This document shows positions 23,999 to 35,573 of a stretch of 64,000 nt of DNA, one piece after another (position 1 is the stretch's first letter; every line of letters begins with the position of its first letter). Made by a program: the position numbers and the translations under genes. Where the stretch lies: assembly GCF_016086655.4 (NCBI RefSeq), contig NC_052138.2, positions 31,135,403-31,199,402 on the forward strand, read 5' to 3'. This DNA comes from Lepeophtheirus salmonis. Lineage: Eukaryota; Arthropoda; Copepoda; Siphonostomatoida; Caligidae. The notes under the pieces are model-generated. The model did not search any database. It had not been told where the DNA came from and saw nothing but the letters and a program-made list of their open reading frames with translations.

Positions 23999-24564
23999 TT
24001 AAATGTTATTGTCCTCCAGGCCCCTCAGGCTTAAACTAATAAATGATCTGAGAATATGTAATAGTGGGTATTCCGCATAAGCATGTCTAATAGTTTTGAA
24101 TAATTTACCAGAATCTTTAGATGGAGTGCTGAAAAACAAAATTCCTGTGGCTATTTGAAATTGAGCCTTGAATTTTCTTCCATCTGCTATTCGGGAAGTC
24201 GAAGACATAATCCTATGCATGCAATTACTTGATAGACTTAATTCTTTAATCCATCCATCACACCTTCACAACGCGAAGTCCTCTTTTGAATTAGAAAAAA
24301 TCATTTTAAAATGCCAAGGAACGGGCACATTGTGTAGCTTGGCATGTCTAATCAGAAGAAAAGTTAACTTCCCGTTAAAGAACCGTGAACACCAATATCA
24401 TGTATTGTTAGCTGATTTTTTGTGAGCGCTTCCCCTTCAAAAAAAAAGGTTCTGTAAATTATTGAAAAAAGATTTCTTCCCATGAGTCTTATCAATAATA
24501 TCGACGATCGTTCCACAATCGTACGCGTTTTAGAGTATAATTTCGATTTAGAGCCATATTTCAA
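23999..24564 (-). pseudogene. Decayed unrecognised coding region
   Basis: From 24564 down, one minus-strand frame gives YGSKSKLYSKTRTIVERSS and IHDIGVHGSLTG. After a one-step frame change in a homopolymer-rich area, another frame runs about 130 codons to 23999 with a single internal TGA near 24270. That part contains LLIRHAKLHNVPVPWHFKM, MHRIMSSTSRIADGRKFKAQ and RHAYAEYPLLHILRSF. Composition and continuity suggest a former protein of about 190 residues. I do not recognise the family. A mobile-element ORF or a retrocopied host gene are the main options. Confidence 0.35.
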
Positions 24565-24569
24565 AATGA

Positions 24570-25590
24570 AATAATTATCAATAAAATGTTAAAAAACATT
24601 CCAACATTTGAAAATTAAAATATTTATGAAGTTAACGTCAATACATTTACTACAAAGGGGGTATTATTATATTAAAAATCAAGTAAAATGAAGGCTCTTA
24701 TTTGGAAACTAATATTTTTTTCAATTGCATAATATTACTATTATAGTAAACACTAAATAATATACCTTGTATTACAGGTTAAAAAGTTTTCCCGTCATAA
24801 AAAAAAGTTTGATTTTGAATGATTTTTTCAGTTGCACTATAAATTTTCTTATGGAGTATTTAATAAATATGCAAGGTAAAGTTGTGTCAAATTGTTTCAA
24901 AATTAAATATAATTAAGTCAATTATTTAACTATTTGTAAGAAGTAATTCTCGTAAATATTAAATACAACAAGTCCATTAGATTAATTAATAATCAAATAC
25001 ATTGGATATGAAAAAAAAATTAAATTATTTTACCCTTGCTATGTCTAAAATGTTAATTTATTATTACAAGTTGTCAAATAATCTATTTAATTTCAAATTA
25101 TATAGGTAACCTCACATTGCTTATTTATTAAACATTCTATAAGAAAATTAAATGTTAAACTGAAAAAATCCATCAAAATTGAACTTTTTTTGACAGCAAA
25201 TATTTTTAATTTGTAATAGAAGTGTTATTCTTTCATTTTAGCTATAATATAATATAATTCAGAAAAATATCAGCTTCTCCATATGAGACTTCATTTACTG
25301 GATTTTTGTATGATTGACCACATTTCGTAGGAATGGAATTCAAGATAGCTTAATAAATAATATATATTTTGAATGCTGGACTGTTTTTTGTTTTGTTTTT
25401 TTCAATTGTAATTCCCTTAAATTTTCATCTACAGTATGTACAAAAATTGATGGTGGTTTTGAAAAAAAATCATGAAATAACCTAAACAAGTTGTGTTTTT
25501 TTTTTGGCAAAAACTTCATTTACTTCCCAATATCGTCATATATCTTAATGCTTAATACATTTTTTATGCGTTTTGACATATAGATTATTC
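24570..25590. other. AT-rich non-coding stretch
   Basis: No coding frame or recognisable repeat. Confidence 0.4.
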
Positions 25591-25599
25591 AAAGTATTT

Positions 25600-26575
25600 G
25601 GAGAATTTATTTTAATTCATCCTCTGAAGTTGCTGTCGCATTTTCATTGAGTTCCCTCTGGACCAAGGCTCACAAATTTTCAATGAGAGACAAATCAGGA
25701 ATGTTGGCAAGCCATGTACATTTGCCCCAGAAAGAATTCAAGTTGTCTGAACAACACTTTTGTGACTTTTTGGAGGGGTGAGCACGGGCAGTATCCTGCT
25801 GTAAAATGGTTTTTGATGTGTCAAATAACATTTTCCTCTTCAAAGGAGGTCAAGTTTCTTCAGTACGAGACAAAGCTGACATCAGAGACTTGCTGAGGAT
25901 CTCCGTTACGTGGTACTCGGCCGTCACAGTTTGGTTTCGTGGAATCAGGTGAAGTTCTGACACTGCCTGGTGGCTGATAACGATCCAAACCTGAATTTTC
26001 AGAGGAAATTTCACAGTTGGAGTGGGTTCCACATCTCCCTTATCTCTTGCCCAACCCCGATCTGTTTGGAATTTGGGACATGAAAAAGCTCAAATGGACT
26101 TTCATCACTGAAGAGGATACATTTCCAGTCATCTACAGTCCAGTGTTTCCGCTCACGACAGAATTGAAGCCGGGCCTTCCTTTGGTTTTCTCAAAGTTTG
26201 GGGTACAGACGAGGTTTGTATGGCAACCATTCAAAGAGTGCCTCAGGTAGTTTGGAAAGATGAATTGAATATTGAATAGCCCTTTGAAGTCAATCTTGCT
26301 GCAAGTTTACTTGTGGATTGCCTCTTTTTGGTCAAAGATATTGAAATCACCAGTTTGGGAACTTTGCTAATTTCTTTCTTCCTTCCTCGACCCTTCTGAT
26401 TTGCAAGGGTTTGTCCATCCTTCCTTTTCTCTATGGTCCTGAGAGGAATCTGTAACCTTTGTGCAACGTCTCTCTAGCTTGACCCACCCTCTATTATACC
26501 AACAGCCTTGGCCCTGGTCTCCAAAATGTGCTCTCTCACTATTTCGGATATTGGATTTCAACTAAGATCTTGTTG
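25600..26575 (-). pseudogene. Decayed Tc1-like transposase
   Basis: Read from about 26575 down the minus strand. The N-terminal part has KAVGIIEGGSS and the DVAQRLQIPLRTIEKRKDG helix-turn-helix, then a GRGRKKE basic linker. The catalytic domain has HWTVDDWKCILFSDESPFEL (first catalytic Asp, about 26090-26145), then QQDTARAH (second Asp, about 25775-25800) and LSLIENL (third acidic residue, Glu, near 25690). The Glu in the last block places it in Tc1 (DD34E) rather than mariner. Multiple stops and frame changes make it inactive. Length is about right for a complete element body. Confidence 0.85.
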
Positions 26576-26579
26576 TATT

Positions 26580-28610
26580 TTCTGAGCCCTTTTATACTGA
26601 TGTATGATGCAATCATCGAAAAATTTTGCATCAGAAAAATTTAATATTGCCTAATGATTGTATCATCCAAATTTCATTTTATAAAAATAATTTTTTCTGT
26701 ACTATAAAACAGACGGCATAGTGTTTTAGGATTGTGTTTTTTAGCATAGTGGAAGTTCATATTTTTTACAATAATACTAATATCGGGATATTCTACAAAA
26801 GTGTTGAAGCACAACAGGTATAAACTTCCTAAAAAATTAATGTTTGACAACTCAATATTATATAAATATATAGCACATTTTCCTATCCAGCTGTTTTTAA
26901 AGTATTTTATATCTTTTTATAATTAATACTTTCGACATAGAAAGTTAATCATCAAAAAACAAGAAAGATGGACTAAAAATAACCTTATTTTTTCTTTTAA
27001 TTTTGCTTGATTATTTGAAAAGGGCAACTCTTAATCCAGTTTTCGATTGTAATAGCAATGTCAATTTTACCGATAACTCGATATTGTAGGAAATATACAT
27101 TTAGCCTATAATAAGTATAGATAAACTTTTTTGTTATTTATTGAAGAGAACTTTTTTTGGCTATCTTTTAAAAAGAAACGATTATTTATGTTTGTTTATT
27201 TATTTGATAGCTATTATATAATATATGATATTGTACATAATTTGTTTTTTTACGTGAAAAAAGTTTACTATTTTTATCAAAGCACATTACATTAATTATT
27301 CATAATCCCAAAAAAAAAAAAACTCAAAACAAACCAGAGAATACATGAAAGGTTATTTCTCATAAATAAATACTATATAAAGTAGGATAACATATTTATA
27401 TCAGGAGTGAAAATTTGGATATGATTGCTTCCCTTGCATATATGAGGCTGTCAATACAAAAGCAAGCTGTAATATTTTTTAGTCAAAATTGAGTGTAGAC
27501 TATATTTGTGTTTTTCGACTAATTGTCATCAATTTCTAAGTACTTATTACTCTTATTCCCCCTTAGAATGTGTTGCGAATTGTGCTTTAAGTAGCCAAAA
27601 TTGATTCTCATGGTAAAAGAATGAGATATCAACAATTATTTAATCTTTAAGGGTCATATGAAGATCAATACTGGGTCAAACGTTATTATTTTTTCATCTC
27701 TAATAAGCAAATTTTGAGACGTTAACAGTCATTTTTTGACAATTTTCCTATAATTAATGTTATAGAACACATAATTATCTATCAATTGCTAAGAAAAACA
27801 TTGTCCTAGTCGCCACCATAAGCATACAGTGCGATAAGAGATAGAAGCGCCCCTCAGAAGGCCATCGAGGAAGACGATTAACAATTTATTCCATTCAAGG
27901 AGACATTATAAATAGTCCCACAAATTTGAATGCAAAGCCTATAATTGGTTCAAATATATCAATAAATTATTTGCCTGTACTTTACTGTAGTGACAAAGGT
28001 TGGGAACTTGGTATCGACGGATATTTTTTATTTTGCATTTTATTCCTTCAAAAGAAAATAACCATCAAACGTTCAAATAATTTTTTTTAAATGAAAATTG
28101 TCATTGTTTCACATACAATATGTCTTGTAATGGCAAGTAGTTTCGTACGACTCTGCATCTCAAAGCATGGTTTGGTTGGAGAAAAAATACAAAAGTTGTG
28201 TGTTATTGTCGAGTTCATTATAAATTTGTATTGAAAGGTGCGTGGCATGTTCACTTTGAACAGGTTCTACTATCTTTACTATCAACCTCTAAACAAGAAG
28301 ATAGACAGTTTAGAATATCAAAAATATGAAAAATAAGAGATTGAAGGATTTGGCATATTTCAATGAACAGTCATAATACTCACCCAAACTAATTGGGATA
28401 CTACTTCAATGATTAATATCCAGGATTAGAACAACCCTACTAAGCCTTTTATCATCATTTCAAAAAGTCAACTGATTTGTTTTTTCGAAAAAAAAAGAAA
28501 TTTAAATGTTTTTTTTTAATGTTCCTTCAATTGGTTAGATGGAGTTGCACTGATTAGTTATAAGTAAACATTATAGTATTAAAATTACTCCATCTAACCT
28601 AGGAATCTTT
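26580..28610. other. AT-rich non-coding stretch
   Basis: A minus-strand frame of about 40 codons near 28140-28280 (EPVQSEHATHLSIQIYNELD) is open but unrecognised. No further supported features. Missing downstream K2P exons could lie here but I did not find them. Confidence 0.3.
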
Positions 28611-28614
28611 TAGT

Positions 28615-28720
28615 GAAATCCATATACATAAAATATATTTTTTTCTCTAGGAATCACCGGGGCACGAACATACACACTTCAAGTTCAAGAGAATAAGTCC
28701 CGAGCGTGCTGTCCAAAAAA
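28615..28720 (-). repeat. Dispersed repeat family C, copy 2
   Basis: On the plus strand this reads CTCTAGGAATCACCGGGGC and then CAAGAGAATAAGTCCCGAGCG. It is the reverse complement of the arrangement at 52260-52380 (GCCCCGGTGATTCCTAGAG). The match is close and extends over about 100 bp. Confidence 0.7.
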
Positions 28721-29039
28721 TAGAAATATCCTTACATAAAAACAAATCAGTCCTAGGAATTAGAGAATACTAAATAGAAGGTCGTATTTTCAAAAATTTA
28801 ATAGACAGTTTTTCGTTGTCCAAAATTATAAATTAGTAAAATGTCTTATTTGAAAAAAATGAACAACGAAAATATATTTTATAATACTATATTATGCACT
28901 TGGTATCAAAAATTAGATTTGAGTAATAAAAATGAAGAGATAATCAAAAAAATGAGCATAAGAGAATATTTATTTATTGAATATTTGGAATTAAAATATT
29001 ATTGCAATAATTATCTGTTTTGTCTATCATACTTAATAA

Positions 29040-29590
29040 AATAAAAGTCCTGGCTATTAACAAAAATTAAATTTTTATGAAAAATTTTTTTAGAATACAA
29101 TATTAAAAAATTTCAAAAAAAAACTTTCACAAATCCAGAAAAAATTTATAAAGTTAAATTTCTAATATAAATTTTTTACAAAAAATTTATAGAACTAAAT
29201 AACAAATATAACATTTTTTGGAATAAAATTTCTAAAATTAAATGACAAATATAAAATCTTTCTGAAAAAAATTTCAAAAATTAAATTTGGGTCATTAAAT
29301 TTTTTGAAAAAAAAACTCTGAAATTAAATTTGGAGTATAAAATTTCTAAAAAAATTTCAAAAATTCTGAAAAAAGATTAAAATTGAATTTTCTGAGAAAA
29401 ATTTTGTGTATTTACAGACAAGAAATTTTTTTTTTTTTTAATTTGAAAAATTAAAATAAATTTCAAATTTTTAGTAAAAAAAGATCAAATATTAAATTTT
29501 CTTGTAAGAATAAAAAAATCATTTTTGGGTTGTGGGTCTACAGCCCCTCCAGTAGTCTCCCTCCCTGCGGACCCCACTGTTTATACGTAT
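29040..29590 (+). repeat. AT-rich repeat block with GC-rich 3' edge (family E, copy 2)
   Basis: A long run of AAATTTCAAAAATT-like sequence ends in a GC-rich edge at 29528-29580, with CTACAGCCCCTCCAGTAG and a CTCCCTCC word. Block structure and edge both match 3990-4640. Confidence 0.55.
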
Positions 29591-29989
29591 AATCTATAAA
29601 TGCATACCCATTTAATATTTTGATGCCATCCCTCAATTTTTCTCTGACTTCAACACGTACATAGACTTATAATCCCCTGACAGCACATCAGTGTTACTCT
29701 TAGTAAGTCATAAGCACGGGCTACTTATTGATTTCTATATACATAGATGTTCTCCCTTTCAGAATGAAATAATGAAGAAAACATCTTTAGAAAATAAAAA
29801 CCTGTTCTGGGAGAAACTATTAACAAAAAGTCTAGTAGGCGTTCTTAGTAATACTTTTATTCAACTTTTCCTATAAGTGTTGCTTAAGCCACGGCTCTTT
29901 GAGAGTGGCAAAAACATAAGCTGTGACATATTATCTAAATTTACACTCACGCTGAAATTTTTTTAACAAAACTTTGAGACACGACCTTT

Positions 29990-31043
29990 GTGAACATGTT
30001 CACTCAATATGGCCGCCCTCAGCAGCAATTACAGCCTCCATACAGTGGCGGAAAACCTTGCAGGAGTTGATTATGAACTTCTTGGACAAGTTGTTCCACT
30101 CCTTCACAATGCCGGCCTTCAGGAAATCCACGTTTGGGGAGATGTCTGGTTAGTCTTCCTCTCCAAAGTGCACCACACAGCCAAATACAACGGGTAAAAA
30201 TTCAGCGAAAATGTCCTTTGGCCAAAAATCTGCCATGTTGTCGGCGCAGAACTTCTGGCATTTGGCCGATGTGTATGAGGGTGCACCATCTTGAGTCCAC
30301 ACATAGTTGTCCTCTCACTTGGGTCTTGAGCCATGACAGTATGGTGAACCTCTACACCTTGTAGTAGGCCTCCTGGCCGATTTTCTCCCCAGCCTTAAAA
30401 AAGAAGGGAGGCATCTTTTTGCTGTCGGACGCCACGACACACAGAATCATTGTTTGGGACGGATGTTTTGTACAGAACACCCCCTTGACCTCCTCTGGTG
30501 ATCCCCCAAGCCAACCGTCGTTCCGACAGTTGTAGACCTGGTCCACAGTAAAAATCTTATCGTCAGAGAAAACTTTTACTGTGGATACATTTGCCTTGAT
30601 CCACACACGAACTTTCTTGCACCTCTGCAGTCTCCTTTCATTCAGAGTGTCCGTCAACACGTGGCGTGGGGTCCTTGTGTAAGAGGAAACCCCCAAGTCC
30701 TCTTTCACAGCCCTCCCGATTGTCCCTCGTCCACGACAAACTCGTTAAACAGGCGATTTTGTGGGATCCTCCTTGATATTTTTCATCTTGGCCACTTTGA
30801 AAATGAGGCTCCTGGAGCACTTCACAATCTCCATAATCTCTGCCACCCTTTGGCATCCAGAAAGTCTGAGATCTTCTGCCTTTTTGCTGCTTGCTCACTC
30901 ATGATGGAAGATTTGTTTATTTTTGTTTACTTATGCAGAATGGATAGAAGATTCGGAATATGCAGGGGAAATCCACACAACCTCTCTATTCTAATTACAT
31001 AATTAGCATTTATTAACAGTCCACATTTGGCTTCATAACCCTG
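29990..31043 (-). pseudogene. Decayed mariner transposase, nearly complete
   Basis: The minus strand starts with MSKQQKGRRSQTFWMPKGGR near 30898. After a frame shift, 30352-30708 carries LGVSSYTRTPRHVLTDTLNE, KVFSDDKIFTVDQVYNCRND with the first catalytic Asp, then HPSQTMILCVVASDSKKMPP and the FFFKAGEKIGQEAYYKV block. Toward 30119 comes the CTLERKTNQTSP end block. A CCCTG followed by TA at 31039-31045 looks like the outer end of the inverted repeat and TA target site; the other end was not found. It needs at least two frame corrections, so it is dead. Closely related in sequence to the copy at 21.3 kb. Confidence 0.85.
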
Positions 31044-31209
31044 TATATAGTGATCCCTAATATATATATAAATATATGCACCTTATAATTCTGTGCATTT
31101 TCAGTATATGTGAAGATTTCATAAACTATTAACGTTGGTATGTAAAAATGAATTAACTCTCATTACATTTTGTATTTAGCGTACAGAGAACCCTGTTTTT
31201 TCGGGGGTT

Positions 31210-31450
31210 TTAGTGAGCACTCAAGGGACTAAAGTACTCGTCTGTCACACCATCATATTATTATTTTTTTGTCAAAATCTAATTATTATTCTTTTATTCT
31301 TGAGGAAAGCACAGATATGAATTGATATGAGTATTGAATAATTTCATGTGAGTTTGTTCGTTAAAAATAAAAAGTAACAAACAGGATTTTTCAGAGAGTT
31401 ATCTTCTGTACACAAAATTACTCTGGGTAATGCCGGGTACTATCGTTAGT
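31210..31450 (+). repeat. Dispersed repeat family A, copy 2
   Basis: Shares the ordered words ATTCTTGAGGAAAGCACAGA, GAGTATTGAATAATTTCATG, GAGAGTTATCTTCTGTACAC and GGGTAATGCCGGGTACTA with copy 1 (2030-2270) and copy 3 (31960-32180). Confidence 0.6.
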
Positions 31451-31959
31451 ATTAATAAGAGAGAGGAAAAGGAAGAATATATTCATTTTTTAATGTGTTG
31501 TGAGTAACTAGAGAAGACCAGAGCCTTAAATATTGAAATAGTTAGAAATTATAAATGGATCAGGAATTAAATCATGTCTATATTTTTGGTGAAATTGAAT
31601 TTTGTTTTAACTAATGTCGAATATAGCTTCAGTACTTAACTTTTAAGTTTATTTGACTTGCATTAAATATATATTTATTATTTAAGGCTTTTATATTGAG
31701 TTTGAGTCTCAAAGAACTACTCAACAGAAAATATATTCTAAATTTTTTCCCATATTAATGAATCAAAGTATGTTTGTTTATTTGAATGTTGCGTAATGAC
31801 TCATTTTTAAAAACGAGGTCAAAGATTTAAAAATAGAAAAGAAAAAGCAAGTACACGTACGAAATAATGAAAATGACTTTAGAGATGGGGTTTAGCAACG
31901 AGCGTGCGCTAAAGTAAAGTGCATTCAGAGAGCGCTTTAGAGACATTTTCATATTTTAA

Positions 31960-32180
31960 AGAATATATCCAGCTGTTATTATTATCCCTTCATTATTAAG
32001 GAGAGAACATCTACGTTTTGAGTAGCTACGTATGAGTGTAATGAAGAAAAATGGGGAGCTACAATGAAGATTTGTTAGAGAGTTATCTTTTGCATATATT
32101 ATAAGAGCATAGTTTGTCTGTTAGTCGACACATTATTGCTCCGGACAATGCCGATTAGTACAAGTACAAGTGTTTTTGTA
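31960..32180 (+). repeat. Dispersed repeat family A, copy 3
   Basis: Contains CAGCTGTTATTATTATCCC, GGAGAGAACATCTACG, GAGTAGCTACGTATGAGTG, GAGAGTTATCTTTTGCA and GGACAATGCCGATTAGTAC in the family A order. Confidence 0.6.
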
Positions 32181-32425
32181 CTCAAAGTAGAATGGAGGAT
32201 CAACAGTGAGTTAATTCCTGGTAGCAGATGTCCTTGATAGATACAAAGTTAGAATTAAGTTTATTTTCTTCCTGGCGTAGCTGATAGTAGCTTATATCAC
32301 AGCTTATGAAGAGCAACATTCCAGAGTTTCGTCATTTTTTGGTTTCTTTTGATATATACTGACAGTACTTAGAATTTACAGCTCTAAATAAGGTTTGAAT
32401 TAGAGTCTTTGCTATTTTGTAAAGA

Positions 32426-33066
32426 TTACCAAATCAAAATTATTATGGATCACGAGATGTGTTTAGGTGTTGATAATCACCTCCCTTTTTTTTTTTCTAT
32501 GCCATCAAAAACTGTTAACCTCAATCCGGTCAACGTTCCGGTATACCGGAGGTATCTCAAAATAAAGTCAAATTAAAAAAGAAAAAAATCTTATTAAAAT
32601 TAAGGCATAAGAGAAGAAAAAAATTATTCTATAATTTTTTTTTAATTTGTTATTAATTTTTTTGAATTTATTATGTAGTTGGTTTTGTAAGTTGAAACTT
32701 ATGAAGTAACTATTGACGGCATAAAAATATAGCTAAATAATTATGGATTTTCTATTTATTCCACAATTTATATTATTAAACTGTTTCATGAACAAGATAC
32801 AAATGTCAATAAATAGAAAATCGACTATATAATCATAAAAAAATAACAATTTCAAAAAATTATAAAATAATTTTTTCTATTCTTATGCCTTAATTATAAT
32901 AAGATATTTTTCTTTTTTTAATTTGACTTCATTTTGAAGTACCTCCGGTATACTGAAACTTTGACAAGATATAGAGTAACGGTTTTTGATGGCACAGAAA
33001 AAAAAAGAGGAGGTCCTCACGCGCACCTAAACACTTCTCGTGATCCATAATAATTTTGATTTGGTC
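32426..33066. repeat. Foldback palindrome (long inverted repeat, MITE-like)
   Basis: The left arm starts CCAAATCAAAATTATTATGG at about 32430 and is mirrored by CCATAATAATTTTGATTTGG at about 33045-33064. Further in, AACGTTCCGGTATACCGGAG (left) pairs imperfectly with CCTCCGGTATACTGAAAC (right). Further still, GGCATAAGAGAAGAAAAAAA pairs with TTTTTTCTATTCTTATGCC, and GATTTTCTATTTATT pairs with AATAAATAGAAAATC near the centre (about 32745-32825). The arms cover almost the whole 640 bp and hold no coding sequence. It can be read as a non-autonomous foldback element inserted downstream of the K2P exons. Confidence 0.8.
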
Positions 33067-33423
33067 AACAATGCAATATAGTAAACACTTTTATATGTAT
33101 TAAAGAGACTATAAGGTAAAGAGGCTTCATGTGTATCAATCAATAGTTGATAGTATTTGAATTATAATTATGCTCTAAAAAATTATAAAAGTTATTGTAA
33201 AGGAAAATACATAACTTGAATCATCTACGAAGAGTATTTATATTTCATATTTTTTGATTGAGATTAAGTGAATCCTAAACATAATTCAAATACATAGTTT
33301 TGTTTACTTCTTATTTCAACCATCTTGTATCCTCTTTTTTTTGTCTCGTTATTATGTATGTAATGAGTAAGTAAAGTGGATGCAACACTACAAACGAAAA
33401 AAAATAATAATTGTATTCCTTAC

Positions 33424-35252
33424 CCATGGTACTTATCACAGAAAATGTATATAAAATAGAATTGGCTAGAGTCCATGATTTTTGTCCCGAATATGAATAA
33501 ACACCGGCTTCAACAGCTTCATGCAACTCATTTTCAAAGTTCATCAACTTATTGCGAGCAGAGCTCTTCCAATCTATTTCATCTAATGAGGTTGTTTCGT
33601 TCCAGAGATTATCTATGAAATCTCTATGAACACGTTTGACACCTAAAAAAAATAAAAAAATTGATGTAATAACTGAGATTTTGTACTAATTTGTAAAGGG
33701 TACAACAGGTTATTAGTATTATGTGCTTAGAGGGCAACTGTCCCAATTAGTTATTATAATCTCAGATTCAAATACTATGATAATTGTTTGCATATGTATT
33801 TGACAAATAATGTAGAGGAATATTTTCAATATCTTATGTGAAATCTGAGGCACAAACATGAAAGGTATTTAGGGTTTTTCAATATTATTTTGATTTAAAA
33901 AAAATTTAATCGCCGAGATCTCAAAACAATTATGTTAGAATATGATGTAGTGTTGTTCGATAAACCGGTACCATAGTTAAAACAGGCTCCTTAGCTTTAC
34001 AAAATTTATCATATAGAATGTGGACACAAAACTTGCAGTAGCATGACTTAAGTAGGAAAAATATGATTCTTAGGGAATCAAGAAAAGCAACTCAAAATCA
34101 ATTTGTGATATATTTAAATATTATATTTAGCAATATTTTTATTCAATATGTTCTCCTCCTAACCTACATATACCAGCCTCAACACTCCAGTGAACAAACT
34201 GACAGTCCTTGACTATGAAGGAAGTGTCCTAGGCGTGCATTGCGGTCATGATGACAGCTCGGAGCGAATCCAAATTTGGATGAGAAATGCAGCAGACATT
34301 CTTATCCAAGACACTCAAACTGCAAAGTCCAGGGAATTGAGATCAGGTCTGTAGTGGTGTCATATAGAAGCAGTTCAAAAGTCAGCCATATTGTTCCTGT
34401 ATAATTTTTGGTTCTTCTTGGCTGTATAGCTAGGGGGAGCTATCTTACCCCAGACATAATTTTCCTCAGGATAGGTGTTCTTTAGCCACGGCAAGATTGT
34501 GTACCTCAAAACTTCAGCCTTGAAAAAATACAGCTGTATCTTCTTCCAGTTACTGTCGATGACGTACTGAACCATCTCTTATGCCGGGATGCAAACGCAT
34601 TGCAATTTTTTATTGATGATACAAAAAAAAAATCATTTGATGAAAACAAAACTCGGATGTCATTTTGTCTGCATTATGCATTATTGACCTTGTAGTCAAA
34701 ATAACTGGTATAAAATCGTAATCAAATGCTACCTCAAGTTGTCTGTCCTCACTCTGTTCAAAATTAATATTGAAAAACGAATTTGCAGCGTTATAATCAA
34801 ATAACAATGATGAACTTATGATTAGGTAACTTCAAATTTTAAGTAAGAAAATAAACATACAAACGTTGATATCGAAACCGGTACGAAAATATTGTTAACA
34901 CTTTGACCTATGTTATACTCAATTAATGTATCATTATAAAAAAGGCTAAAAAATGCATAATTTCTAATAATATATGTGAGTAACTGGTTAATTATAATTT
35001 GCAATTGCAAAAAGTAATAACATGGCAACTAAATACTTCAATTATTGACTGTGACGTTAGAATCAGCAGAATAAATTCCTTACCACACTTATAAGCCAAC
35101 TCGTAGGATCCCTCAATGCATTGAAATAAAAGTCCACCAAAAAGCACCAAAGTAATATTTATGAAGCAAAGGACTAAGCATCGTACTAGAATTACTTTGG
35201 CATTGGATGTGCTACAGTTGATCGTAGTTGAAAGCCCCATAAATGGATTCAT
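33424..35252 (-). CDS. Two-pore-domain potassium channel, first two coding exons (partial)
   Basis: Exon 1 (35252-35084) starts at an ATG with an in-frame stop upstream and encodes 56 residues plus one base. Residues 20-48 form membrane helix M1, ending in the family-typical LFGGLLFQCIEG. The donor is G|GTAAGG. Exon 2 (33642-33424, after TTTTTTTAG) restores frame and encodes 73 residues. It has the extracellular cap region (DFIDNLWNETTSLDE), then the first pore helix and filter start, SWTLANSILYTFSVISTMG. It stops at a G|GTAAGG donor exactly where the next exon should begin with Tyr-Gly. The filter reads S-T-M-G instead of the usual T-T-I-G. The 1441 bp intron holds a mariner fragment. M2, the second pore and M3-M4 were not found. 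K2P channels carry background K+ current in the plasma membrane. Confidence 0.75.
34180..34620 (-). pseudogene. Mariner fragment inside the K2P intron
   Basis: The minus-strand frame at 34375-34575 reads YFFKAEVLRYTILPWLKNTY and PEENYVWGKIAPPSYTAKK, then LYRNNMADF. This matches the mariner catalytic core around the second Asp, normally WTQDGAPSHTAKK; here the Asp position is lost. The end block continues with frame breaks to about 34200. The N-terminal half is missing. It lies entirely within the intron 33643-35083, on the same strand as the channel gene. Confidence 0.75.
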
Positions 35253-35573
35253 ATTTACTCCCCCACTCAAGATTTTTTCATCGGATTTTATCAACTTTTA
35301 TTGGAAAGAAACGGCATAGTTATTATATGAACTAAAAAAATAATGAAATCCATAGGAATGTTCATATAACTTTATTATTATTTCTTGGAAAGCTTCCAAA
35401 ATTATCCTTAGCCCATCCTATATACTCTAGCTTTCAGTTAATGACTTTCTCATATTATAGATACACATTTTCAGTATCTTAATATCATTCAGCGTCCAAA
35501 ATAAATAATTAGGATTCAATATGGTTTAGGTTATAGGTTATTAATGTGCTTACATTAATTCAACATATAATAA

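Noticed and set aside
30661..31002. 113-codon open frame on the plus strand
   Set aside because: It is antisense to the mariner transposase on the minus strand and has no own motif; the minus-strand frames carry the transposase blocks.
34610..35028. Two minus-strand open frames inside the K2P intron as extra exons
   Set aside because: The exon 1 donor and exon 2 acceptor fit each other in phase, and these frames have no channel-like sequence.
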